Below the pieces are notes generated by a model. The model saw only the letters and a program-made list of their open reading frames with translations. It was not told the DNA's origin and ran no database searches. Of a stretch of 43,213 nt of DNA, positions 27,998 to 38,976 are shown piece by piece. The stretch spans positions 1 through 43,213 of the forward strand of contig MPUH01000615.1 of the NCBI GenBank assembly GCA_001970955.1. Reading direction: 5' to 3'. How positions within the stretch are numbered: the first letter of the stretch is position 1; each line of letters starts with the position of its first letter. The position numbers were made by a program, and so were the translations under genes. The stretch comes from Stentor coeruleus (Eukaryota; Ciliophora; Heterotrichea; Heterotrichida; Stentoridae).

Positions 27998-30529
27998 TTA
28001 TCTTTGTCTACGAGCCGCAGTTAGATTATCACCCGCCCATCCTTTCTGATATGTTTTTCCTTCAAAATTCCATGAGTTCCTCATCATAAGCTCAAAGTAC
28101 CTATCATCATCAATAGAAGCTGAAATATGACTATAATACTCAGCAAACTCATTAAGAGTAACTCTATGGTCCCTAGTGTTTTCTTTAAAAATCGCATGGT
28201 GTAATTCGAAGGTATCTAGGAATTCACAGAGGACTTCATCTTCTGTTTTTTTCCCACTTCTCACATCAGGATGGTTTACAGCATTATAAACACCTTTAAT
28301 ATCATCAATCTCTACTATTCCGTTACTGTTTTTATCGAGTTTATTAAAAGCATTACCAACAAGCCCTTTTCTAAAATCATTGAGCTCTCCTCTAAGTTGA
28401 TGTGTAAATTCTTCATAATCAACATAACCATTCTTATCAGCATCAAAATAAGCAAAAAGTCTTCTAACAGCATCTTCTGGCATATCAACTCTAAAATCTC
28501 TTAATGCTTTAGCGAATTCTGGATATTCAAGAGTCTTAGAATTATCATCATCCATAATCTTAAACTGTCTGGCAAGACCAATAAAGCCTCTTCCTCCTCT
28601 TGATGCAAGTTTCTCTTTAAGGTTATTAAGAAGTTCTATAACTGATCGTTGAGAACCACTTGATGGACGCTCTTCAGGTCCTCTCCAAGTAGGTTGCCCA
28701 GCAGATTTCATAGGTTCATTTTGAACAACTCTAGTTGAAGGTCTTAAATGAGTTGAATAATCAACAGGTTCATCTGAAGTGCCAAAAGGGGCATAACTGT
28801 TAAGTGTTCCACCAAGGGCGCTGGGATGATTTATAGCAACATATGTGGATTTTGAGTTTTGAGTGAAGTTCTTAGTTGTAAATTGCCCGGCCCAAGGTTC
28901 TTGTTTTACTGATTCCCCTGTGAGTTTCCAAGCATTTTGCATCATAAGCTCAAAGTATTTGTCATCATCAATTGATGCTGAAACGTTACTATAATACTCT
29001 TCAAACTCTTCAGGGGTTATTCTTCTATCTCTTCTTGCTAAGTCACATATATTATGATGGGTTTCAAAAGTTTCTAAGAACTCGCCTAGGACCTCATCTT
29101 CAGATTTTTTACCACTGCGGACATCTGGATGGTTACGAGAGTTGTAAATACCACGGATATCATCGAGGTCTATTATCCCACTACGGTCACGGTCTAGTTT
29201 TTTCCAAGCTTGTTGGACAAGGCTTCTTCTAAATGAACTTAATGGACCTTTTAACCCTCTTAGAAGCTCATCATAGTCAATAAACCCACTACGGTCCCTG
29301 TCTAGGGTTCTAAAAATATTCTCTAAGTCCTCATCTTCAACAGCTACTCTAAAATCCTTACAGCCTTTTTTGAATTCAGCTAAAGACAAAGATCTTGAGT
29401 TATCATCGTCCATAATCTTAAACTGTCTCTGTATGCCAATTATCCCCCTTGCCCCTCGAGATGCTAGTTTTTCTTTAAACCTATCAAAACTTCCCCCTGA
29501 GTTTCTTATTGAAGGTTTTGGCCCTGAAGACGATCCTGTTCCTTTCCTTGAAGGGGGTTTTTCCTCATCACCAGCCCAAGCTTTGTTCTTAGTATAAGCT
29601 GGAGCTTCAGTAAGTTTCCAAGTATTATTCATCATAAGTTCAAAATACTGATCATTGTCAATACTCGCTGATATATTATTATAATACTCATCAAATTCTT
29701 CCTTTGTAACTCTTCTATCATTCCCTCCACATATATTATGATGGGCCTCAAAAGTTTCTAAAAACTCACCAAGGACCTCTTCTTCTGTACTTTTCCCACT
29801 TCTTACATTAGGATGAGCTTTTGCATTATAAAATCTTCTTATATCAGTTATGTCAATAATCCCTGAACCATCAGCGTCTAGTTTATCAAAAGCTTTAGCG
29901 ACTAAGCTTTTTCTAAAACCATTCATTGGCCCTCTAATTGCCCTAAGAAGTTCATCATAGTCTACTTCTCCACTTCGATTCCTGTCTATAAGGTTAAAAA
30001 CTGCTTGTTTTTCTAATTCAGAAAGGTCAACTCTGAAGTCTTTGATAACTTTTGAGAACTCGGTCAAGTCAATTGTCTTAGAATCGTTGTCGTCCATAAT
30101 CTTGAATTGACGTGCTAGGCCGATTATTCCTCGAGCCCCACGAGCTAAAAGCTTTTCTCTAAGTCTTTCTAAGGCTTGCTCACCTTGTTGTTGTATTGCC
30201 GGGCTACAGGCTTTTTGAACTGATAGTGACTTCCCCGCCCCGCTTTCTTCACCAAAGATTCCTCCTATGAATTCTCGGTAGTCTAAATGCCCTGAGTTAT
30301 CTTTGTCGTATAAGTTAAAAAGTTCTTGAAGTCGTCCTGGGTCTGGAAGAATAACCCCGATTTTTTCTATTGCTTTAACCCACTCTTCATAGCTTACTGC
30401 TCCTGAGTTATCCAAGTCAAAATACTTAAACGATCGCATTAGCACAGTTTCTTCAGAAATATGCGCTGTTGACTTTTGCTGAAGTTTTTGAAGTAATTCT
30501 GTTTCGAATTTATCTCTGATTCTTGCCAT
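27998..30529 (-). CDS. Multi-EF-hand protein with three calcyphosin-like modules
   Basis: The 843-residue protein begins with an EF-hand pair (loops DLDNSGAVSYEE and DKDNSGHLDYRE, residues 38-90). Three calcyphosin-like modules follow at about 120-315, 345-560 and 630-835. Each opens with 'REKL-x-ARGARGIIGLARQFKIMDD', has canonical loops such as DRNRSGEVDYDE and DRDRSGIIDLDD, and closes with 'RVTKEEF-x-EYY-x-NISASID-x-D-x-YFELMM'. Calcyphosins (CAPS/CAPSL) are Ca2+ sensors common in ciliated cells. Linkers between modules are Ser/Pro/Gly-rich, with 'AWAGDEEKPPSRKG'-type sequences. The likely role is Ca2+ sensing in cilia or the contractile cortex; that is inference. The triplication is unusual, since the family normally has one module. 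The ATG is at 30529. Confidence 0.93.
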   Translation of the reverse strand: MARIRDKFETELLQKLQQKSTAHISEETVLMRSFKYFDLDNSGAVSYEEWVKAIEKIGVILPDPGRLQELFNLYDKDNSGHLDYREFIGGIFGEESGAGKSLSVQKACSPAIQQQGEQALERLREKLLARGARGIIGLARQFKIMDDNDSKTIDLTEFSKVIKDFRVDLSELEKQAVFNLIDRNRSGEVDYDELLRAIRGPMNGFRKSLVAKAFDKLDADGSGIIDITDIRRFYNAKAHPNVRSGKSTEEEVLGEFLETFEAHHNICGGNDRRVTKEEFDEYYNNISASIDNDQYFELMMNNTWKLTEAPAYTKNKAWAGDEEKPPSRKGTGSSSGPKPSIRNSGGSFDRFKEKLASRGARGIIGIQRQFKIMDDDNSRSLSLAEFKKGCKDFRVAVEDEDLENIFRTLDRDRSGFIDYDELLRGLKGPLSSFRRSLVQQAWKKLDRDRSGIIDLDDIRGIYNSRNHPDVRSGKKSEDEVLGEFLETFETHHNICDLARRDRRITPEEFEEYYSNVSASIDDDKYFELMMQNAWKLTGESVKQEPWAGQFTTKNFTQNSKSTYVAINHPSALGGTLNSYAPFGTSDEPVDYSTHLRPSTRVVQNEPMKSAGQPTWRGPEERPSSGSQRSVIELLNNLKEKLASRGGRGFIGLARQFKIMDDDNSKTLEYPEFAKALRDFRVDMPEDAVRRLFAYFDADKNGYVDYEEFTHQLRGELNDFRKGLVGNAFNKLDKNSNGIVEIDDIKGVYNAVNHPDVRSGKKTEDEVLCEFLDTFELHHAIFKENTRDHRVTLNEFAEYYSHISASIDDDRYFELMMRNSWNFEGKTYQKGWAGDNLTAARRQR

Positions 30530-32508
30530 TATTAGTTTTAAATATTGGAAAATTGTCTGAGCGGAGGATTATGAAAATTTAAACAGAGTGGAAATTTAGA
30601 AGTTTTGATTCAGTTAAGGATTCGTAATGAAAAATTTGATGGTTTGCCTTAGTTTTTATTTGATAGGAGATAATTTGTTAGTTAAAATACAATTTGAGAT
30701 TTGCTTATATTATGAGAAATATAAAATCAGGTAAAATATCATCAATACTAGCAAATATATCAGAATATTCAGATTAAACTTACTTGTGGGTGAATTTTTT
30801 GAATAAATATTAAAAAATATTTTTATCTTAAAGTTTTAGGGTTAGACAATAAAATTTATTCATCATAAAAATGAAATGAGCATATCTTACTTCTAATATC
30901 CTGATAGTCTTTTAGTATATGAAAAACTTAAATTAATATATTACGATAATTTTTAATACGGATTTCTTCATATGAAGCATTTACAATAATTTTATATAAA
31001 ATTATCCATGATATATGAAACTTAAAGTAATTTATTTTTATAATTATTTCATTGTACATGAACTCAATATTGGAAACCCTAAAAGTAAACATAATTGTTA
31101 TTTTGAATATCTGAAAATATGTGTAAAAAAAGTACTTTGATATGCTTAAGTTAGTTGTTAAGGATGTAGGATTTTAGATTTAACTTTTACTGCAGATGAG
31201 TGAAATAAAGTTCTTGGTAAGTATTTATAAGAGTAAAAATGATCCGAAGATGAAAAACATGATAATAACAGAAATTATAATTGCAAATATATCAAAAATG
31301 GAAGAAGGGCATGATTCTGAAGCATAAGGGTATAAGAAAGTAAGTGAGAGTTATATTTTTGAGATATTTGTTTAGAAAATAAATGGTTTTTATAGAACCT
31401 TAGGGTTTTATGGGCTTTAAATAAGGAAGATGAGATAAGAAATGCATTAGCTTTAAGATTATAAGAAAAATTTAGAGGAATGAGGATGAGAGAACTGTGA
31501 AAATTTTAGTATTAAATCTGATGCTGAATGGTAGGCAAATGATTATAATAAAATTTTGTATCGTGAAAATCTTGAAGATTTCTAGGTTTTGAGATATTGA
31601 TAACACAAAGGAGGTATAATTAATCTTGAATGAAAACTCTTCAATAAAATATATAAATTTAGGTATTGGGCATTTACAGAATACTAAAATTAAATATACA
31701 TTTTTTCAGTTAAACTTTGCAAGCATTAAAGAAGTGTGTGATTTATAAAATTTCAGTATAATTATAGCAAGCCAATATAGGATAATAAATATGAAATACA
31801 TATTTAAATATAAATACATAAAAGTGATTAAAATTTATAGTTAGTCCTATTTTTAAATCAAGAATAATAAATTTATTATTATAAAAAGCATTAACGAATA
31901 CTAAAGACCCCTCTATAAACTATCACTTTACCCTTTACTTTAAAAAGCAAAAAATCATTAACTCAACCCTAATCTTTTAAAAATTTCAACTTTTTTATCA
32001 AATTTTAAAATCCCAAAACCCTAGTTTTTTTTTACACTAAAATTCTATTATAAAAGCTGTACTAAATACTGAACTAAATTCTTAAATTCTTTTCATAAAA
32101 AACTAATTTTTTAGTATTAAAACACATTTGAGCTATGACTTTGTTTAGGAAAATATTCTATCATTATATCTAAATACAATATAAAAACCACTTATCATTT
32201 TATTAAGCTACTTTTATGAAAATAAACTTATTGACACAAAAGTATAAAAAATTAATATATTTGCAAAACCATGTAAATTATCATAGGATTATTCTTACTA
32301 AGATATTTCCTCAACCTAAAAAATTCCTAATCTACCAAAACCTATTTTTTTACAATAAAAAATTTACATTTTCCTTACGATTTCTTGAAATGTTTCATTC
32401 AAAATATTTTGTGCTTATTTTTACATTTCTAACAATCATACACTTAGATACAAATTTCTTAAAATGCTTTTGTGTTATTATAGTATATTTTAATTAAATG
32501 TAAGGAAA
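30530..32508. other. 2-kb intergenic region, no firm gene
   Basis: The part from 30530 to about 31650 is G-rich on + (5' flank of the EF-hand gene); 31850-32500 is C-rich, a typical 5' flank for a + gene. A 43-codon + frame at 31196-31327 contains a possible 15-nt GTAAG...AAG intron but resembles nothing known. The A+T-rich 93-codon frame at 32216-32497 is likely chance. Confidence 0.4.
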
Positions 32509-32709
32509 ATGTCGATAGATTTTATAAATATGGGATGCTCTATGGGTTCTAACCACTGCAAGATTCAAAGAACAGCAGCAATCGAAATCCTTGATGAAGA
32601 AAATGCAACATCTAATGCAGGAAACATTTCGGTCATTGAATTCTTCCATAATGGCCAATTTGTTAAGCTTCACTTTAAAACATTTTCAACTAATCTAAAT
32701 GCCAGATAG
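32509..32709 (+). CDS. Possible micro-protein with MGC N-terminus
   Basis: The 66-codon frame has a second ATG at 32530 that would give a 59-residue product starting MGCSMGSNHCK. The MGC start is typical of proteins modified by myristate and palmitate, although position 6 is Gly where Ser/Thr is preferred. Base composition is clearly richer in G+C than the surroundings, and the C-rich stretch at 31850-32500 is what precedes + genes elsewhere in this window. No homology is recognised. It could also be the first exon of a lost gene. Confidence 0.4.
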   Translation: MSIDFINMGCSMGSNHCKIQRTAAIEILDEENATSNAGNISVIEFFHNGQFVKLHFKTFSTNLNAR

Positions 32710-34179
32710 CATTGTCTCTTATCTTTAACTTTAATTAACTATTTTGATAATAATTAGTATTCTAACGTAATATCGAAGGTCTTGGGTAGAAAATTAAGTT
32801 TGAATAGATGGGCAGAACTTGAATTAAAGTGTTTCTATTGATAATGAAAGCATGAAGAGTATTAAGAAATAAGACATTAAAAGTAGGTTAATACTAATGA
32901 ACAGATAAAGAAAATATTATTTTTAACAATTTTCCAGTTTTGGGAAGTTCAGATATAAATCATGCTTATATATTTTATATGCTTAAGTATGAAACTATAA
33001 AAGCATTTATAACTATAGAATATTTATAGCAGCTTAGTTCATGCTATTGAAAATTAGAACTCTTCTAGAATTTGTAAAAATAGGATTTATCTAAAGAATG
33101 AACATAAATTTTTGCAATCAACACACTAGATAAGTTTTGTTTCCAAAAGAAAATACTTAAAGTTCGATTGAAAATCATATTATAATTATACCTTCTAAAC
33201 ACTAACTAATTATAACATTATTTACTATATATAAATATAATGTATGTTCTCTATATTTGTAATATAATCTTAACATCATCGATTTTATAATTTTTTATCA
33301 TCAAGTTCAGTTCTAAATATTTTTCTTAGTCTTTTATCAAGCGAAACTCTGTGAATAAAACCTTAAAACCAGTTCTGATGTAAAAAATAATAAAAAAAAT
33401 TATATGCTCAATATATATTCTAAACAAAAATTGGTTATATATTTTATATAAGACTGATATTTTTAATTTAATATAAGGTTAGTGATCCTTTTAACTTTAT
33501 ATCTTGTGTTTAAGATCAGTTTTAATACTTTATGTAAAACAAGTTTAAATTCGATGATTTGGAAGACAATTTTAGTATCCATATTTTTCTGTTGATATTA
33601 ATAAAAAGAATATAATTTTTATGATAAAGGTGCAGGGTCTTAAAAAACAGAATCATGCTCTTAAAGCATTCCCTCTAGTCAATAAAATAATATTTTATAT
33701 TTTTTGATTATTTATTACTACTTTTTTACTGTGTGCCTGATAATAAATTTGCATTTATAGCACTAAAATTATTTACTTAATATACTTAAACAACTAGAAA
33801 TTTCGACTTAAATAATCATCCTAGACAAAAATTTGATTATCTTATAATTAATTATAATTTTTATTAAGCGACCTCACAACAATCACAAAATATCCTAAGC
33901 TTCCAACATCTAAATTAAATGCTTTAGTATTTCTTATCCTTGTAATTATTCTTATAAAATTCTAGCTTAAAAAGCCTCTCAATATTATTTTACTCATCAT
34001 CATCAGCCTTTACTGCACACTTAAAAAATAATAATTTTATTATTCCATCCTATAAAAATATATCCAAAACTCTCTGAAATATCCATCCAAAGCTAAATCT
34101 CCAACCCTACCAAAACCAAAAATTCAATATTTTATCTATCTTCCTTATAATTTATTATAAAATTAACAAGATTAAGCTC
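32710..34179. other. 1.5-kb intergenic region, no gene seen
   Basis: Very A+T-rich with no convincing frames or RNA. 33850-34170 is C-rich and G-poor on +, i.e. shaped like the 5' flank of the decayed aquaporin that follows. Confidence 0.45.
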
Positions 34180-34850
34180 ATGAGAGTTTATTGGAACTCT
34201 AATCTATGCTTATGGAGTAAAAACAAATAACTCAGTGTTATTTCATAACCAGGGTGTAAATTTTCATGACTTTTACAGTTTATGTGTGCTTACCTCAGCT
34301 CAATCCAACTATACCCTTAGCAATTGCCCTTCGTAAACTGTATCATGATAATCTTAACCTGCCGATGCCTTTACAATTTTTAGGAAACTTTGCTGCTTAG
34401 ATCTTAGTAGTTATTGTCGAAGAATTACTAGAATGGGTAAAAAATCATGAGGTTTTTACATTTTATGTTAGGTCTGGGTAAAACAATTCTGAAAGGTTTT
34501 TTACTGAAATAATATATACAGTGGTGATATATGCAACTTGTCTTACAGTTATTAAGTCTTTGATTTTATCTACTGGGGAATTTCTACAGGCATTTAGTAG
34601 GGAGTTTAGCTGTAAGGCGATTATTTATGCATTTTTTATCCAGTACTAGCTTTAGGACTGAATTTTTATCTATATTGCAGGAAGGTGCAAGTCTGAAAAC
34701 TTGTAGATTTTCATGGTCATACCATTTTTTGATCAATTATTTGGTACTGATATTGCTGCAATTTTTATTAGTAGAATCAAAAGCCTGGAAGAGTTTACTA
34801 GATACTATGCAAATTTATATATGCTTTTGATAAACTATTCAGAAAATGTG
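34180..34850 (+). pseudogene. Decayed aquaporin (MIP family) gene
   Basis: Translation in pieces gives aquaporin hallmarks. 'EFIGTLIYAYGV' (34184-, frame 2) matches the start of TM1. After a frame change, 'VYVCLPQLNPTIPLAIALRK' (34278-, frame 0) matches TM2 and the first NPA loop, with NPT in place of NPA. Further on in frame 0, 'LPMPLQFLGNFAA' and 'MVIPFFDQLFGTDIAA' match TM3 and TM6. The frame is broken: a shift directly after the ATG at 34180, another before 34278, TAG at 34398-34400, and several further TAA/TAG/TGA. The second NPA is not recognisable. The number and spread of lesions point to a true pseudogene and not sequencing error. It keeps C-rich 5' and G-rich 3' flanks like live genes here. 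Confidence 0.65.
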
Positions 34851-35300
34851 TATTAGTGTAGGATAAGATTGAACTAGTTTCAGGATTACTATGTATAGAA
34901 CTGGTTTAAGATTAGAAAGTTCAAATCTTAAAAGTTTTTATAGAATAGTTAAATAATTAATTAAAATAAAGTAATTTTGAAGGTAAGGATAAGAATATAG
35001 AGATATAAAAAACTCGCTATTATATTACCTAAAAAAGAGAATTCCATAGTGAGTTAACAACTAAAAATGTGTAAGAAAAAATGTATTCTGTTAAATTAGC
35101 ACAAACTATAAATCAAAAAAGTTGTTAAAAAATTATCTCATTCATAATTATCTTTACATTACCTTCCAGTATTCTCAATTCAACTAAAACCCTCATAAAA
35201 ATTATTATCCTTAATATTTTTCTAAAAAACGCCTATCACTCTTTTAAAAAACTTTCTATCCATAAAGTATTTCAAGGATCTTAATTAATAAAATAACTAT
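34851..35300. other. Intergenic, no gene seen
   Basis: Spacer between the aquaporin relic and the converging ALAS gene, with stops in all frames. Confidence 0.4.
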
Positions 35301-36797
35301 TTAGCTACTTTTTTTAGCCAATTTCTTTTGCAGCTCATTATACCCAATCAAGCCAAAGCTTTTCCATACAGTTTTCGCAGCTGATATAAACTCTTCAATT
35401 TTTTCAGCAGTATGTTTTGGGCCTGGCGAAAGTCTCAAAAGCTCCTGTCCTCTAGGAACAGTTGGGTAATTAATAGGTTGCACATAAAGTCCATAATCTC
35501 TAAACATAGTATCACTTACTTCTTTACATTTGCTTGCATTGCCAATAAAAAGTGGAACAATGTGACTATCTGAAGGTAAAACTGGTAAATCTTCTTCAGC
35601 AAGTCGTTTTTTCATTAGTTTCGAGTGAGCGTGTAAAAGTTCTCGTTCTTTACTTGACTTCTTTAAGTATTGGATTGAAGCTATACTGCCAGCAAGAGTA
35701 ACAGGGGGTAATGAGGTTGTGAAGATAAAAGATGGGGCATAGCTACGGATACAGTCGATTATTAAGGAAGATGCGGAAATGTAGCCTCCATGGACTCCAA
35801 AAGCTTTACCAAGAGTACCTGAGATGATGTCCATTTCTATTTTTCGCTCTTCACAGACACCACCACCTCTTTTACCATACAATCCAACAGCATGGACTTC
35901 ATCAATATAAGTCAAAGCTCCAAATTTAGTTGCAATCTCCTTAATTTTCTCCAAAGGACTAATCGACCCACTCATGCTATAAACACTTTCAAAAACAATA
36001 ATCTTAACCTTCTCCCTATCTTCGTCATTATCCGCAGCTTTAAGCAATTGTTCTAAATGCCCTACATCATTGTGTCGGAAAACTCTAATATCTTTTTTAT
36101 TCAATCTTGAATACCTCATACCAAATATCATTGAAGCATGGTTTTCTTCATCAGAAAAATAAATTGCCCCATTAGGAAACAATGAAGGCAATGTGCTTAA
36201 TGCAGCTTCATTGGCAACATATCCTGATGTGCATACTAATGCAGCTTCTTTATCATGAAGATCAGCTAGTTCACTTTCAAGTTTTACATGAAGATTTGTA
36301 TTTCCACCGATGTTTCTTGTTCCTCCTGATCCTGCACCATGGATTTTGAGGCATTTATGCATAGCTTCAAGGACAACAGGGTTCTGACCCTGGCACAAAT
36401 AATCATTAGAGCACCAAACTGTTATTTTTCTGTTAGAACCTGTCATGTGCTCAACAGCCATAGGGAATTCTCCAGCATTTCGAAGAATATTCGTGAAAAC
36501 TCGATATCGGCCCTCATCACGAAGGCGTTTTATGGCAGCTTCAAAGTGCTGGTCAAGCGGACTGGTCTTTTTCGGCACAAAGACTTCAAGGTCTAAAAAG
36601 TTCAGAGGGTTATTCAAAGCTTCAGATATGGACTCAATTGTTGGTCTCTCATTACTTTTAACCAAGTTCATCACTTTCATAAAAGGGCATGAAGCTGCAT
36701 TGCTGACAATAAGTTCAGCAGTAATCAGACTCTGTTTTGTCAAGAACGGACACAAATGTTTGACTGATTCTATACAACGGATAGCGTTCAGCTTCAT
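35301..36797 (-). CDS. 5-aminolevulinate synthase (ALAS)
   Basis: This 498-residue PLP enzyme condenses glycine with succinyl-CoA to 5-aminolevulinate, the first step of the mitochondrial (C4) haem pathway. Diagnostic features are 'WCSNDYL', '[13 protein letters not shown]' (155-), '[10 protein letters not shown]', '[10 protein letters not shown]' (299-), the PLP lysine K331 in SGTLGKAFG and 'FIFTTSLPP'. The first 60 residues form a presequence with two Cys-Pro motifs (HLCPFL, C16; SCPFMK, C37), the form of haem-regulatory motifs in animal ALAS, suggesting haem feedback on import or stability (inference). The gene lies 67 bases downstream of the membrane-protein gene on the same strand. The ATG at 36797 keeps the whole presequence. 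Confidence 0.96.
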   Translation of the reverse strand: MKLNAIRCIESVKHLCPFLTKQSLITAELIVSNAASCPFMKVMNLVKSNERPTIESISEALNNPLNFLDLEVFVPKKTSPLDQHFEAAIKRLRDEGRYRVFTNILRNAGEFPMAVEHMTGSNRKITVWCSNDYLCQGQNPVVLEAMHKCLKIHGAGSGGTRNIGGNTNLHVKLESELADLHDKEAALVCTSGYVANEAALSTLPSLFPNGAIYFSDEENHASMIFGMRYSRLNKKDIRVFRHNDVGHLEQLLKAADNDEDREKVKIIVFESVYSMSGSISPLEKIKEIATKFGALTYIDEVHAVGLYGKRGGGVCEERKIEMDIISGTLGKAFGVHGGYISASSLIIDCIRSYAPSFIFTTSLPPVTLAGSIASIQYLKKSSKERELLHAHSKLMKKRLAEEDLPVLPSDSHIVPLFIGNASKCKEVSDTMFRDYGLYVQPINYPTVPRGQELLRLSPGPKHTAEKIEEFISAAKTVWKSFGLIGYNELQKKLAKKSS

Positions 36798-36864
36798 ATG
36801 ACTTTATAACCATACTTTTACTATACTAATCTTATCAAACAATCGAAACTTACTAGTTTAAATA

Positions 36865-38217
36865 TCAAGCTTGGCTGTTTTGTATTAGTACCCTCTCACT
36901 AAACACTCTATCAGTAAATGCTGGGTAGTTTGCAGATGATGAAACACGATGTGCAATCGGTATAATCGGAGCAACTTCTGGGATTTCTTTTTTACAATAT
37001 TTAATAGCCAAAATCGCCCCAATAACTATAAAAACAAATCCCAATAAGCAAAATAATATAAAATAAATAACATCGGTAATACTATATTGAACACTTAATG
37101 CAAACTCTTGTTTATCATATTCTTCTGAAGATCCCCATACAGTAAATTGCACTTTGTGATTATTAACTTCATCAGGAACTATCCCTTGTATATATAATGG
37201 TCCTAAAGTTACTGACCTAACTTCAACACCGTTAGAAAAAGCTATAAAAGCTAAAGGTGGAATTATAAGAACATCATGAATTGGATTAAAATATGATTCA
37301 GAGACTACAGAAATGAGCCGAGATATGTAAAACACTTTATCTTCTAAACCACAGTATATGAATTCTGAGTCTATCCCTAGATAGTCACAATTATGTGTGA
37401 GATTATATGTTTTTACTGTACCTTGGAAGATATCAATTTCATATTTCCCATCAACTGTAACTGTGTTTTCATGTCCAGCAATTTGATTTCCAAAGACGTT
37501 ATATACTTTTTCTATTTTCAAAGGGCTTAAGGAGAGTTTTAAGAGGCCGAGTTGGCTTTCAATAACCAGAAGGTTAGAGTTTTTACTATAAATGCTTGTT
37601 ATATTTAGGTAAGATAATTGAAAGTTACTTGCTTTAAGAACTTCTAAAGTACGGATTGTCCCTAGTTCTAAATCTTCAACAATAATCACACGCAATGATG
37701 TTGAGTCAGCATAAATTATCCTATCTGAAAAAATTCCCATACTCGTTATAATAGAATCAGCTGAAATTTCAGATATCAAAACTGGGAAAAGTTTGTCATA
37801 TTTTATAATACCAAAGCTTCTTTCCCCATAAATCACGACAAATGATCCTAAGATGATTTTCCTATAACCCTTTAAGCCTTTTATCATATACCTTTGTAAG
37901 AGTTCTGGGCGCCAAATATTGGAGATATTGAACATAAGCAAGCTTTCTGATTCAAGAACAACTAAAATATCGGATGTGTATGCGATAGCGGTTATATCAA
38001 TTGGAAACTTTGTGTATATTGAGGATATTGAACTTGATGTTGTTGTACGAGAACTTATATTTAGGAAATCAGGGCTTTGAATTTTAGCTGCAGTTAAAGT
38101 TTCATCATAGTGGTTGTCGAGTTGTAAGGAAAATTGGCTTCCTCGAGTGCAGGATTGGGGAGAGAATGATTCTAAGAGCTTTAAAGCTGCACAGACTTTG
38201 AATAATAAGTATCTCAT
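36865..38217 (-). CDS. Type I membrane protein with predicted beta-rich ectodomain
   Basis: The 450-residue protein has a hydrophobic N-terminus (likely signal peptide, 1-17) and a beta-strand-rich ectodomain of about 370 residues with repeated 'hydrophobic-strand, turn' units and several N-x-S/T sites. A single transmembrane helix follows (about 385-412, 'VIYFILFCLLGFVFIVIGAI'), then a KYCKK stop-transfer and a 40-residue cytosolic tail. The ectodomain periodicity suggests a beta-propeller, a common design in ciliate surface proteins, but no family is recognised. It sits 67 bases upstream of ALAS on the same strand. The ATG at 38217 is the first, giving the signal peptide. Confidence 0.82.
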   Translation of the reverse strand: MRYLLFKVCAALKLLESFSPQSCTRGSQFSLQLDNHYDETLTAAKIQSPDFLNISSRTTTSSSISSIYTKFPIDITAIAYTSDILVVLESESLLMFNISNIWRPELLQRYMIKGLKGYRKIILGSFVVIYGERSFGIIKYDKLFPVLISEISADSIITSMGIFSDRIIYADSTSLRVIIVEDLELGTIRTLEVLKASNFQLSYLNITSIYSKNSNLLVIESQLGLLKLSLSPLKIEKVYNVFGNQIAGHENTVTVDGKYEIDIFQGTVKTYNLTHNCDYLGIDSEFIYCGLEDKVFYISRLISVVSESYFNPIHDVLIIPPLAFIAFSNGVEVRSVTLGPLYIQGIVPDEVNNHKVQFTVWGSSEEYDKQEFALSVQYSITDVIYFILFCLLGFVFIVIGAILAIKYCKKEIPEVAPIIPIAHRVSSSANYPAFTDRVFSERVLIQNSQA

Positions 38218-38748
38218 TTTTTACTTAATTTCATTAGAATTTGACAATAAGGTAAAACTTTTGATGAAGGTTTTCATTAATTAGAAGTCCTAATGGTATT
38301 GCTAGATTTTCTGAAATGCTAGCTGGGTATAAAGATTTTTAACGAATTAGGGTGAAAATTTGAAAATAAAGACTGAAGATGTTTTATTATAGGAAATAAT
38401 CTAATGCTACACAGGGGAAATAGCAAAGCTTTTTTTTAATCCTTTAATATATGAATGATTTCTATGAGAACTTTAAGAGTTCTCTAAGGATATAGGGAAA
38501 GTAAATTATTAAAATCAATTTATGATTGGGTGTAAAAATATTTGTTTGAGTAATCTGAGAAAGTTTTATTTGACTAATTTTCTGATATAAATTGATATTT
38601 AATTTTTGTATAAAATTAAATCATAAGATAGAGATGCAGGTTTTTAGATTAAGATAGTGGAAGATATGAAAGTATCACTTATTGTCTAGAACTAGAAAGT
38701 CTTTATAGGAATTACGCTTATAGTTATTTTCACTAGCTAAAATATTGA
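38218..38748. other. Intergenic, 5' flank of the membrane-protein gene
   Basis: G-rich on the + strand with no frame or RNA gene found. Confidence 0.4.
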
Positions 38749-38976
38749 CTATGATTGTTTTATTTCTTCTTCAGGGAAAGCTGAATGAAAATCAAAAGCA
38801 GCGTCGTCGCAGGCTGCGTAAAATCGATAGTGCATTTGATGATTTTCGAACGGAAGCTGCTGACTTTGAGAACGGTTGTGAGTTAAGAGGTTTAAGTCGT
38901 TCTTTTTTTGTATACTAGCGTAGTTTAATACAAAACCGCCTATGCTTAGAGCGATTCCCAGGTTCAAGTTGTTCAT
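38749..38976 (-). CDS. Micro-protein (75 aa) with N-terminal membrane segment
   Basis: The frame starts at an ATG (38976) and encodes a hydrophobic N-terminal helix (LGIALSIGGFVLNYA, residues 6-20), then a polar region and an acidic C-terminus (EEEIKQS). Its composition is richer in G+C than the flanks, and the long G-rich + strand region beyond 38976 is what precedes - genes in this window. It could be a small mitochondrial or endomembrane protein; no family is recognised. Confidence 0.6.
   Translation of the reverse strand: MNNLNLGIALSIGGFVLNYASIQKKNDLNLLTHNRSQSQQLPFENHQMHYRFYAACDDAAFDFHSAFPEEEIKQS

Noticed and set aside
31196..31327. 43-codon + frame with a possible 15-nt GTAAG...AAG intron
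   Set aside because: Length is expected by chance in 2 kb, the intron end (AAG) is not the TAG seen in the two firm introns, and no conservation can be judged.
32216..32497. 93-codon + frame
   Set aside because: Phe/Leu/Ile/Lys-rich translation of A+T-rich leader DNA; looks like chance.
34627..34830. 67-codon + frame
   Set aside because: Lies in a different frame from the aquaporin motifs, which explain the sequence better.
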